Source: Sulfuricaulis sp049587675 (GTDB taxonomy: Bacteria > Pseudomonadota > Gammaproteobacteria > Acidiferrobacterales > Sulfurifustaceae). From it: 7,050 nucleotides of DNA. Position 1 is the stretch's first letter. The number at the start of each line of letters is the position of its first letter. The stretch is from contig NZ_JBAVEJ010000160.1 of NCBI RefSeq assembly GCF_049587675.1, positions 1 to 7,050 of the forward strand, written 5' to 3'. Under the pieces are notes generated by a model. That model was not told the origin of the DNA and searched no databases. It saw only the letters and a list, made by a program, of their open reading frames with translations. Positions 1 to 5,782 of the stretch are shown piece after piece. Position numbers and translations under genes: made by a program.

Positions 1-94
1 CTGAAAATGGCCATGCTGGCCCTGATCCCCCTGGTGGTGGGCACCGGCCGCACCCACGGCACCAACGACAAAATAGCCGAACCGACAGATAACG

Positions 95-541
95 GTGACA
101 CATATAGTAGTGGCAATCGACGGTTCAGCGGCCTCGCAAGAGGCCCTGAACCAGGCTGCCACTATCGCCCGTCAGAGTCATGCCGATCTGACGGGCGTTT
201 TTGTCATCGACAGCCAATGGCCGGACTTCATCGGCAACGACTGGCAGTCTTCCAAGGGCGCGCGTCAGGGATTTCTCGACTACATCAGGGAAGAGCAGGA
301 GCAGCAGGCCGAGGCGGCGCGGAAGCAATTCGAAACCACCGTCAATGGCATGCCGGCGGCGATATTTTCCGTGGAAGCGGGCGATCCGGCGGAGGTGGTG
401 CTGCAACTCGCCAGCAAGCCTTCCATCGACCTGCTGGTGCTGAGCCGGCGGGTGTTTCAGGTCAGCGGGCGGCCGAGCCTCAAGACCCTGGGCGAAAGAC
501 TGGGCAGAAAAGCGACCCGACCGTTTCTGCTGTATCCGTGA
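95..541 (+). CDS. Universal stress protein (UspA-fold) with degenerate ATP loop
   Basis: 148-residue single-domain protein of the UspA superfamily, soluble and presumably cytoplasmic. The N-terminus VVAIDGS (residues 5-11) is the usual first beta strand and Asp-containing turn. GDPAEVVLQLA (96-106) and DLLVLSRR (112-119) match the later conserved strand and helix regions. The ATP-binding signature expected after this strand (G-2x-G-9x-G-S/T) is not recognisable. The region reads SRRVFQVSGRPSLKTLGERL, so nucleotide binding may be lost or altered. A charged, Gln/Glu-rich helix (about 62-80) lies mid-protein. The start is GTG; an in-frame TAG at 74-76 leaves no alternative ATG, GTG or TTG upstream. 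No clear Shine-Dalgarno precedes it. It is convergent with ftsB, stop codons one base apart. The fold is fairly sure; the physiological role is unknown. Confidence 0.85.
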   Translation: MTHIVVAIDGSAASQEALNQAATIARQSHADLTGVFVIDSQWPDFIGNDWQSSKGARQGFLDYIREEQEQQAEAARKQFETTVNGMPAAIFSVEAGDPAEVVLQLASKPSIDLLVLSRRVFQVSGRPSLKTLGERLGRKATRPFLLYP

Positions 542-542
542 T

Positions 543-866
543 TCAAGGTTTCGGTTTTTTATCCGCCGGCGGTATTTTGTCGCGCGGCTGTTCGATCACC
601 TGAAAGAAAACTTCACCCTTCTTCACCATCCCGAGTTCCGTCCGGGCGCGTTCTTCGATCGCCGCCAGCCCCTGCTTGAGATCGTTCACGTCGGCTTCGA
701 GTGCCTGATTCCGGTCCTTCAACTGGGCGTTTTCCTGTTCCTGTGCGGCAATCTCGCGGTTGAGTCGCCAGACAGCAACTACACCGCCGCTGCCGAACCA
801 TAGCGGGTATTGCAGCAGCACCAGTATCGCTAACAGGACATAGGTGGCGATTTTCACGAACTTCAT
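543..866 (-). CDS. ftsB: Cell division protein FtsB
   Basis: 107-residue bitopic membrane protein of the divisome. FtsB forms the FtsQ-FtsL-FtsB subcomplex that links early and late division proteins and helps activate septal peptidoglycan synthesis. One N-terminal membrane helix (about 4-20) is followed by LQYPLWFG (18-25), which closely matches the E. coli LQYSLWFG motif. A periplasmic coiled coil covers about 35-70 (Leu/Ile heptads in LNREIAAQEQENAQL and onwards). The family tail EERARTELGMVKKGEVFF (71-88) follows, then a short Pro/Lys-rich end. Length is close to the E. coli protein (about 103 residues). It is last in the pyrG-kdsA-eno-ftsB run, 116 bp after eno, with a palindromic element in between. 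ispD, the usual next gene, is absent. The Shine-Dalgarno is weak. Confidence 0.95.
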   Translation of the reverse strand: MKFVKIATYVLLAILVLLQYPLWFGSGGVVAVWRLNREIAAQEQENAQLKDRNQALEADVNDLKQGLAAIEERARTELGMVKKGEVFFQVIEQPRDKIPPADKKPKP

Positions 867-895
867 TCTAGTTCATTACCGCCCAATCGAAAGGT

Positions 896-980
896 CGTAG
901 TCCGGATGGAGCGCAGCGCAATCCGGGATTTCAATGCGATTTCCCGGGTTTCGGCCTTAAAGGCCTGCACCCGGGCTACA
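896..980. repeat. Double-hairpin palindromic intergenic element between eno and ftsB
   Basis: About 85 bp with imperfect inverted ends: GTAGTCCGG (897-905) and CCGGGCTAC (971-979), 8 of 9 pairing. Two hairpins are nested inside. Hairpin A pairs CCGGAT (902-907) with ATCCGG (921-926) around a 13-nt loop containing GCGCAGCGC. Hairpin B pairs CCCGGGT (943-949) with ACCCGGG (969-975) and holds an inner stem GGCCTT (953-958)/AAGGCC (960-965). The text GTAGYCCGGATGGAGCGCAGCG resembles, from memory, short dispersed palindromic elements common between genes in many beta- and gammaproteobacteria. It begins only a few bases after the eno stop and would be transcribed with the operon, so it could stabilise the eno mRNA 3' end or reduce read-through into ftsB. 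No U-tract follows in the minus direction. The structure is seen; family and function are inferred. Confidence 0.75.
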
Positions 981-982
981 TT

Positions 983-2278
983 TCAGTTTTTTAACATCGG
1001 GAACGCGCGGCGTCCGGGATAGACAGCCGCGGAACCCAGTTCTTCCTCGATGCCCAGCAGCCGGTTGTACTTGGCCACGCGGTCGGAGCGCGACAGCGAG
1101 CCGGTTTTGATCTGCCCGCAGCCGGTGGCGACCGCCAGATCGGCGATAAACGTGTCCTCGGTCTCGCCTGAGCGGTGCGAGATGACGGACGTGTAACCGG
1201 CCTGGCGCGCCATGGCGATGGCCGCGAGGGTCTCGGTCAGAGTACCGATCTGATTGACCTTGATAAGAATCGAATTCGCGACGCCCCGCTTGATGCCCTG
1301 CTCGAGAATTTTTGTGTTGGTGACGAAAATATCATCGCCCACGATCTGAATATTTTTGCCGAGCTTTTTTGTCATCATCTCCCAGCCGACCCAGTCGCTC
1401 TCAGCACAACAATCTTCGAGATTGATGATGGGATATTTGCTGACCCAGCTGGCGAGCATGTCGGCAAGCTGTTCGGCGGTAAGGCTGGCGTGTTCGGATT
1501 CCAGTTCGTACTTACCATTTTTGAAGAATTCGGAACTGGCCGCGTCAATGCCGAGACACACTTCAGCGCCCGGCTTATAGCCGGCCTTCTCGATGCTTTG
1601 CACGATTACCTGCAAGGCCGCTTCGTTGGATTGGAGATTCGGGGCAAACCCGCCCTCGTCGCCCACGGCCGTGTTGAGCTTCATGCCGTGCAGCACTTTT
1701 TTCAGCGCATGAAATACCTCGGCGCCGCAGCGCAGCGCCTCGGCAAATGTCGCGGCGCCCACCGGCAGAATCATGAATTCCTGGATATCGATGTTGTTGT
1801 CGGCATGTGCGCCGCCATTGATGATGTTCATCATCGGCACCGGCAACTGCATCGGCACGCCTCCCCCCAGGCCGTTGAGGTAACGGTAGAGCGGCTGCCT
1901 GGTCTCGGCCGCCGTCGCGCGCACACACGCAAGCGACACCGCGAGCATGGCATTGGCGCCGAGGCGGGATTTGTTTTCCGTGCCGTCGAGATCAATCATG
2001 GTGCGATCGATAGCCGCCTGATCGTTCGCCTCCTTGCCGAGCAGCGCCTGGCGTATTTCGCCATTGACGTTGGCGCAAGCCTTTTTTACGCCCTTGCCGC
2101 CATAACGCCGGGCGTCGCCGTCGCGCAGCTCAATGGCCTCACGGCTGCCCGTGGAGGCACCGGAGGGCACGGCGGCGCGACCGACGGCGCCTGACTTCAG
2201 GGTGACATCCGCTTCGACAGTGGGATTCCCGCGCGAATCCAGGATTTCGCGTGCATGCACATCAACGATCGTCGTCAT
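983..2278 (-). CDS. eno: Enolase (phosphopyruvate hydratase)
   Basis: 431 residues, full length for bacterial enolase (E. coli 432). It interconverts 2-phosphoglycerate and phosphoenolpyruvate in glycolysis and gluconeogenesis; in many bacteria it is also part of the RNA degradosome. Visible motifs are REILDSRGNPTVE (10-22), the mobile loop SGASTG (39-44), GGAHADNN (155-162), DEGGFAP (207-213, with E208), LIKVNQIGTLTET (338-350, catalytic K340), SHRSGETED (367-375, with H368) and K391. The expected Mg ligands are D245, E288 and D315 (in VGDDIFVTN). One oddity is EDCCAE at 288-293, where EDG is nearly invariant in the family, giving Cys290 for Gly right after the metal-ligand pair. The start matches the family N-terminus MTTIVDVHAREI. 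It lies 126 bp after kdsA across repeat-like DNA, and no strong Shine-Dalgarno is visible. Confidence 0.98.
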   Translation of the reverse strand: MTTIVDVHAREILDSRGNPTVEADVTLKSGAVGRAAVPSGASTGSREAIELRDGDARRYGGKGVKKACANVNGEIRQALLGKEANDQAAIDRTMIDLDGTENKSRLGANAMLAVSLACVRATAAETRQPLYRYLNGLGGGVPMQLPVPMMNIINGGAHADNNIDIQEFMILPVGAATFAEALRCGAEVFHALKKVLHGMKLNTAVGDEGGFAPNLQSNEAALQVIVQSIEKAGYKPGAEVCLGIDAASSEFFKNGKYELESEHASLTAEQLADMLASWVSKYPIINLEDCCAESDWVGWEMMTKKLGKNIQIVGDDIFVTNTKILEQGIKRGVANSILIKVNQIGTLTETLAAIAMARQAGYTSVISHRSGETEDTFIADLAVATGCGQIKTGSLSRSDRVAKYNRLLGIEEELGSAAVYPGRRAFPMLKN

Positions 2279-2310
2279 GATTTTATTTTCTAGAAAAAGG
2301 GCGAATAGAA

Positions 2311-2403
2311 AGGATTAACAGGATTTCACAGGATGTAAGAGAATTTCTTTAATCCCGTGCGATTTCAGTATTCTCCGCGTATTCCACGATCTCTGCGGTG
2401 AAA
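2311..2403. repeat. Tandem 10-bp repeats plus second repetitive motif between kdsA and eno
   Basis: Three consecutive near-copies of a 10-mer, AGGATTAACA, GGATTTCACA and GGATGTAAGA, lie at 2311-2340 with period 10. About 30 bp on, 2370-2403 reads TCTCCGCGTATTCCACGATC followed by TCTGCGGTGAAA, again with roughly 10-bp periodicity (TCTCCGCG/TCTGCGG). On the minus strand these read as an ACCGCAGAG...GCGGAGAA block and an ATCCTGTGAAATCCTGTTAATCC block. From memory, both types recur in intergenic DNA of many unrelated bacteria. They fill most of the 154-bp-scale gap region that should carry the eno leader. I see no promoter I trust and no coding potential. Origin and function are unknown. Confidence 0.6.
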
Positions 2404-2404
2404 T

Positions 2405-3250
2405 CTATTTCGATGGCAAAGCCATTTCGGCAAAACCTTGCTTCTTTACACAACTGTCCAGTTCCTTGAGGGTCTGCAACAGATCCCCCATGCGTCCGAG
2501 CGGCCAGGCGTTCGGTCCGTCGGAGAGTGCCTTGTCCGGATCAGGATGGGTTTCCATGAACAAGCCCGCGACGCCGGTCGCGACCGCGGCACGCGCCAGC
2601 ACCGGCACAAACTCACGCTGACCGCCGCTCTTGGTGCCCTGCCCGCCGGGCAGCTGCACCGAGTGCGTGGCGTCGAACACCACCGGGCATCCGGTTTCGC
2701 GCATGATCGCGAGCGAGCGCATGTCCGACACCAGGTTATTGTAACCGAAAGACACGCCGCGTTCGCACACCATAATGCGATCCTTGCCGCCGGCTTCGAC
2801 TGCCTTGTCCACGACGTTCTTCATGTCGTGCGGCGAGAGGAACTGGCCCTTCTTGATGTTCACTGGCTTGCCAGCCGCGACCACGGCGCGGATGAAATCC
2901 GTCTGCCGGCAGAGGAAAGCCGGCGTTTGCAGCACGTCCACGGCCGCGGCAACGGCGTCGATGTCCTCGGCCTCATGCACATCGGTCAGCACCGGCACGC
3001 CAATCTGTTTCCGTACCTTGGCCAGAATCGCCAGCCCCTGCTCCATGCCGAGACCGCGATACGACTTCGACGAACTGCGATTGGCCTTGTCGTAGGACGA
3101 TTTGTAGATAAACGGAATGCCGAGGCTCCGGGTGATTTCCTTGAGCTGACCGGCCGTGTCCAGTGCCAGTGCTTCGGATTCAATCACGCACGGCCCGGCA
3201 ATGAGGAAAAACGGCCGGTCGAGATCGGCCTCGAAACCGCAAAGTTTCAT
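2405..3250 (-). CDS. kdsA: 3-deoxy-D-manno-octulosonate 8-phosphate synthase, predicted metal-dependent class
   Basis: 281 residues (E. coli 284). It condenses phosphoenolpyruvate with arabinose 5-phosphate to Kdo-8-phosphate, an early step in making the Kdo of lipopolysaccharide inner core. This is a cytosolic TIM-barrel enzyme. Motifs include AGPCVIES (18-25), KSSYDKANRSSSKSYRG (50-66), TDVHE (89-93), LQTPAFLCRQTD (107-118), NIKKGQFLSPHDM (131-143), DATHSVQLPGGQGTKSGG (193-210) and METHPDPDKALSDGP (232-246). The metal ligands known from the Aquifex enzyme (Cys11, His185, Glu222, Asp233) correspond to C21, H196, E233 and D244. E. coli has Asn at the Cys position, so this copy belongs with metal-dependent enzymes. 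Its ATG overlaps the pyrG stop as ATGA, suggesting translational coupling. Confidence 0.98.
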   Translation of the reverse strand: MKLCGFEADLDRPFFLIAGPCVIESEALALDTAGQLKEITRSLGIPFIYKSSYDKANRSSSKSYRGLGMEQGLAILAKVRKQIGVPVLTDVHEAEDIDAVAAAVDVLQTPAFLCRQTDFIRAVVAAGKPVNIKKGQFLSPHDMKNVVDKAVEAGGKDRIMVCERGVSFGYNNLVSDMRSLAIMRETGCPVVFDATHSVQLPGGQGTKSGGQREFVPVLARAAVATGVAGLFMETHPDPDKALSDGPNAWPLGRMGDLLQTLKELDSCVKKQGFAEMALPSK

Positions 3251-4902
3251 GTGGTGGCCGCCTGCGGTCGCGCAACCGCCTGGGCATGGCGCGCCCGCGC
3301 GGCCTGCACGTAACCGGTGAACAGCGGATGTCCGTCACGCGGCGTGGAGGTAAATTCCGGATGGAACTGAACGCCGACGAACCAGGGGTGATCCGCCAGT
3401 TCGATAATTTCTACCAGCGTGCCGTCCACGGATGTGCCGGCAACCACCAAGCCCTTCTCCGGCAGACTCTCACGATACTGGTTGTTGAATTCGTAGCGGT
3501 GGCGATGACGCTCGACGATGGAATCTTTGCCGTACAGTCCGCGCACATGCGTCCCTGGCATCAGCTTGCATTCTTGACCACCCAGACGCATGGTACCGCC
3601 GAGATCACCACCGGCGTTGCGTTTTTCCTTGCCACCTTCCGAGGTGGTCCATTCGGTGATCATGGCGATCACCGGGTGCGGTGTTTTGGGATTGAATTCG
3701 GTGCTATGGGCGCCCTTCAGACCCGCGACGTTACGCGCATACTCGATCACGGCGACCTGCATCCCGAGGCAAATGCCGAGATAGGGAATACCTTTGGTGC
3801 GCGCATAGTGGGCGGCCTTGATCTTGCCTTCGATCCCGCGCTCGCCGAAACCGCCCGGCACCAGGATCGCGTCGACGTCTTCGAGCTGGGCCGTGCCTTG
3901 AGTTTCAATCTGTTCGGAATCCACGTAACGGATGTTGACGCGCGTGAGCGTATGCAGGCCGGCGTGCTTGAGCGCCTCCGACAGCGACTTGTAGGATTCA
4001 GTGAGATGCACGTATTTTCCGACCATCGCAACCGTAATCGTGTCGGTGGCATGCTCCATGGCGTGCACCACCTTGTCCCATTCGGCGAGATTGGCCTTGC
4101 GCGCATTGAGATGCAGCTTCTCCACCACGATCTCGTCCAGACCCTGCTCGTGCAGCAGTCGCGGAATCTTGTAGATATTGTCCACGTCGATAGCGGATAT
4201 GACGGCGCGCGTGGGGACATTGGTGAACAGAGCGATCTTGCGGCGTTCGTCCTCGGGCAACGGGCGTTCCGCGCGGCACAGCAGGATATCCGGCTGTATG
4301 CCGAGCGACAGCAGTTCCTTGACCGAGTGCTGGGTGGGCTTGGTTTTGAGTTCGCCTGCCGCCGCAATGTACGGCACAAGGGTCAGGTGCAGATACACGA
4401 CATTGCTCTGTCCCTGCTCCACACCCATCTGGCGGATCGCTTCGAGGAACGGTTGCGATTCGATGTCACCGACCGTGCCGCCGATCTCGACCAGGGCCAC
4501 ATCGGCATCGCTCGCGCCCAGCTGGATGCAGCGTTTGATCTCGTCCGTGATATGGGGGATGACCTGCACGGTCGCGCCCAGATAATCTCCGCGTCGTTCC
4601 TTGCGGATGACGTTTTCATATATCTTTCCGGTGGTGAAATTGTTGCGCTTCGTCATCGTAGTGCGCACGAAACGCTCGTAGTGCCCGAGATCGAGATCGG
4701 TCTCGGCGCCGTCTTGCGTGACGTACACTTCGCCGTGCTGATACGGACTCATGGTGCCCGGATCGACGTTAATATAGGGGTCCAGCTTGAGAAGAGTGAC
4801 CTTGAGGCCGCGCGCTTCGAGGAGGGTGCCCAGCGAGGCGGAGGCGATTCCTTTGCCCAGAGAGGACACCACACCGCCAGTCACAAAAACGAATTTTGTC
4901 AT
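3247..4902 (-). CDS. pyrG: CTP synthase (glutamine-hydrolysing)
   Basis: 551 residues (E. coli 545). It aminates UTP to CTP using ATP and glutamine-derived ammonia, the last step of de novo CTP synthesis; it is cytosolic and tetrameric. The N-terminal synthetase domain (about 1-267) carries the P-loop GGVVSSLGKG (9-18), DPYINVDPGTM (41-51), QDGAETDLDLGHYERF (63-78) and EIGGTVGDIES (139-149). The C-terminal class I glutamine amidotransferase domain (about 290-535) has PGGFGERG (349-356), nucleophile C378 in GICLGMQ, and H514 and E516 in GVQFHPEF. A short Ala/Arg/Gln-rich tail (about 534-551) exceeds the E. coli length. The start fits the family N-terminus; GGGA lies a few bases upstream as a possible Shine-Dalgarno. 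It is first in its run and overlaps kdsA by 4 bp. CTP is the cosubstrate that later activates Kdo, which gives the pairing metabolic sense. Confidence 0.98.
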   Translation of the reverse strand: MTKFVFVTGGVVSSLGKGIASASLGTLLEARGLKVTLLKLDPYINVDPGTMSPYQHGEVYVTQDGAETDLDLGHYERFVRTTMTKRNNFTTGKIYENVIRKERRGDYLGATVQVIPHITDEIKRCIQLGASDADVALVEIGGTVGDIESQPFLEAIRQMGVEQGQSNVVYLHLTLVPYIAAAGELKTKPTQHSVKELLSLGIQPDILLCRAERPLPEDERRKIALFTNVPTRAVISAIDVDNIYKIPRLLHEQGLDEIVVEKLHLNARKANLAEWDKVVHAMEHATDTITVAMVGKYVHLTESYKSLSEALKHAGLHTLTRVNIRYVDSEQIETQGTAQLEDVDAILVPGGFGERGIEGKIKAAHYARTKGIPYLGICLGMQVAVIEYARNVAGLKGAHSTEFNPKTPHPVIAMITEWTTSEGGKEKRNAGGDLGGTMRLGGQECKLMPGTHVRGLYGKDSIVERHRHRYEFNNQYRESLPEKGLVVAGTSVDGTLVEIIELADHPWFVGVQFHPEFTSTPRDGHPLFTGYVQAARARHAQAVARPQAATT

Positions 4903-4949
4903 TTCATCCCGTTTAGCAGGAGGTGGGTACTGCTGCAGAACGGAAACAC

Positions 4950-4978
4950 AAGCTACCAGATGGCAGCGGTTTTCACAA
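4950..4978 (-). promoter_or_regulatory. Candidate sigma70-type promoter for the pyrG-kdsA-eno-ftsB run
   Basis: Read on the minus strand: a -35-like TTGTGA (4978-4973), a 17-nt spacer, and a -10-like TAGCTT (4955-4950) preceded directly by TGG, which fits an extended -10 (TGn). Transcription would begin near 4943 and leave a leader of about 40 nt before the pyrG ATG at 4902. The leader contains a 5-bp inverted repeat, AGCAG (4915-4919) against CTGCT (4930-4934). The -10 hexamer is only a moderate match. It is the best site I see in the 141-bp gap 4903-5043, and no strong terminator for the preceding gene is visible there. Confidence 0.45.
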
Positions 4979-5043
4979 CTGTTTTATTCCAACAACCAAT
5001 ACAACCGCGGCGAGGGAACCGGCTGTCCGGGCGCACGGGCTGT

Positions 5044-5778
5044 TTACGCCGTGGTCGGAGCCTCTTCAAGCCGACCCGTCTTCTTGAGTACCCGCGCGAT
5101 TATGTAGGCGAGCGTGAGCACGGCCATTACTCCAGCCAGGAAGCGCACTTCGGTCACGGCGTCCGGTCCTTCGATGCGGTGAACCGTATACATGCGATAT
5201 CCCACCGCCGCCATCAGCCATCCAAAAGTGGTGCCGTGCTCCTTACTCACGACACGTTTCCAGCTGAAAGACATATCGGCTACCGATTCCCGGAACCCTT
5301 TCCAGTTCGGCCAAAGCCGATTCACGCGGCGACAATAATCTTCGTACTCCGCGCCGAATTTGCCCCGCAGGTAGTTCTCTTCCGCCGCGATGATGGCGGC
5401 GTACATGAACAAGAAGAATGGTATGTAAACCATATATACTACGGGTACGCTCAAGATGAGCGTTAATCCCATCATGATCAGGATGTTGCCGACATACAAC
5501 GGATTGCGGCTGTGGGAGAAAACTCCACCTTGTACAAGCCGGTCCGCGTACACAGTCTTGTTCTTCCCGCCGCGGCGGATGTAGTCGTAGCCTATCGTCA
5601 GTATGCGCAGCGCCTGTCCCAGTAACGCGATCATAAAGCCCGCCACATCGAGCGCGATATCGAAGGTTCGGCTGCCGGCTGGATACAGAGGTTCGACAAA
5701 GAACACCGTGGCAACGAGCACTAACATCACTAAAGCACCGCGATAGTGAAAGAAAAAGTTTCCAAACGCGGTGAGCAT
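5044..5778 (-). CDS. Integral membrane methyltransferase of the ICMT/PEMT superfamily
   Basis: 244 residues with hydrophobic segments at about 14-29, 42-60, 97-112, 115-132 and 211-229. The signature of isoprenylcysteine carboxyl methyltransferase and phospholipid methyltransferase relatives is present: GGVFSHSRNPLYVGN (84-98, the RxPxY-x-G core), EEN (133-135) at the end of a membrane segment, then FGAEYEDYCRRVNRLWPNW (141-159). In this superfamily these residues form the SAM pocket at the inner membrane face. Beyond the core, residues about 160-244 form an extra tail with a polar stretch (VADMSFSWKRVVSKEHG) and another membrane helix. The substrate cannot be read from sequence; bacterial members act on lipids or other small molecules and are poorly characterised. 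The ATG lies 4 bp after the stop of the CmoA-like gene, so the two are probably cotranscribed. Confidence 0.85.
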   Translation of the reverse strand: MLTAFGNFFFHYRGALVMLVLVATVFFVEPLYPAGSRTFDIALDVAGFMIALLGQALRILTIGYDYIRRGGKNKTVYADRLVQGGVFSHSRNPLYVGNILIMMGLTLILSVPVVYMVYIPFFLFMYAAIIAAEENYLRGKFGAEYEDYCRRVNRLWPNWKGFRESVADMSFSWKRVVSKEHGTTFGWLMAAVGYRMYTVHRIEGPDAVTEVRFLAGVMAVLTLAYIIARVLKKTGRLEEAPTTA

Positions 5779-5782
5779 GGGT

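Noticed and set aside
1..94. Possible C-terminus of an upstream gene; frame 1 begins with a hydrophobic stretch (MAMLALIPLVVG)
   Set aside because: Frame 1 stays open through the whole usp gene to 603 and so cannot simply end before it. Frame 3 ends at 90-92 but encodes an odd Pro/His/Arg-rich tail. Frame 2 has a TGA at 2-4, so a gene could end there. Not enough sequence to choose.
563..572. Perfect palindrome CCGCCGGCGG followed by TATTTTG near the usp/ftsB junction as a terminator
   Set aside because: Lies inside the ftsB coding end, has no room for a loop without losing most of the stem, and the T tract is short and interrupted.
7..603. 198-codon plus-strand frame overlapping usp
   Set aside because: Arg/Gly/Ala-rich, no family motifs, and fully overlaps the recognisable UspA-fold frame; a GC-rich shadow.
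1175..2194. 339-codon plus-strand open frame antisense to eno
   Set aside because: Antisense shadow of a clearly real enolase; no recognisable domain.
4915..4934. Small inverted repeat in the pyrG leader as a CTP-responsive attenuator
   Set aside because: Only 5 bp, with no U-tract after it. Known pyrG attenuation by this kind of leader is from Gram-positive bacteria; too little to claim.
3286..5466. 726-codon plus-strand open frame antisense to pyrG and the ICMT-like gene
   Set aside because: His/Arg/Asp-rich composition typical of the antisense of a GC-biased gene. The opposite strand encodes intact CTP synthase with all motifs.
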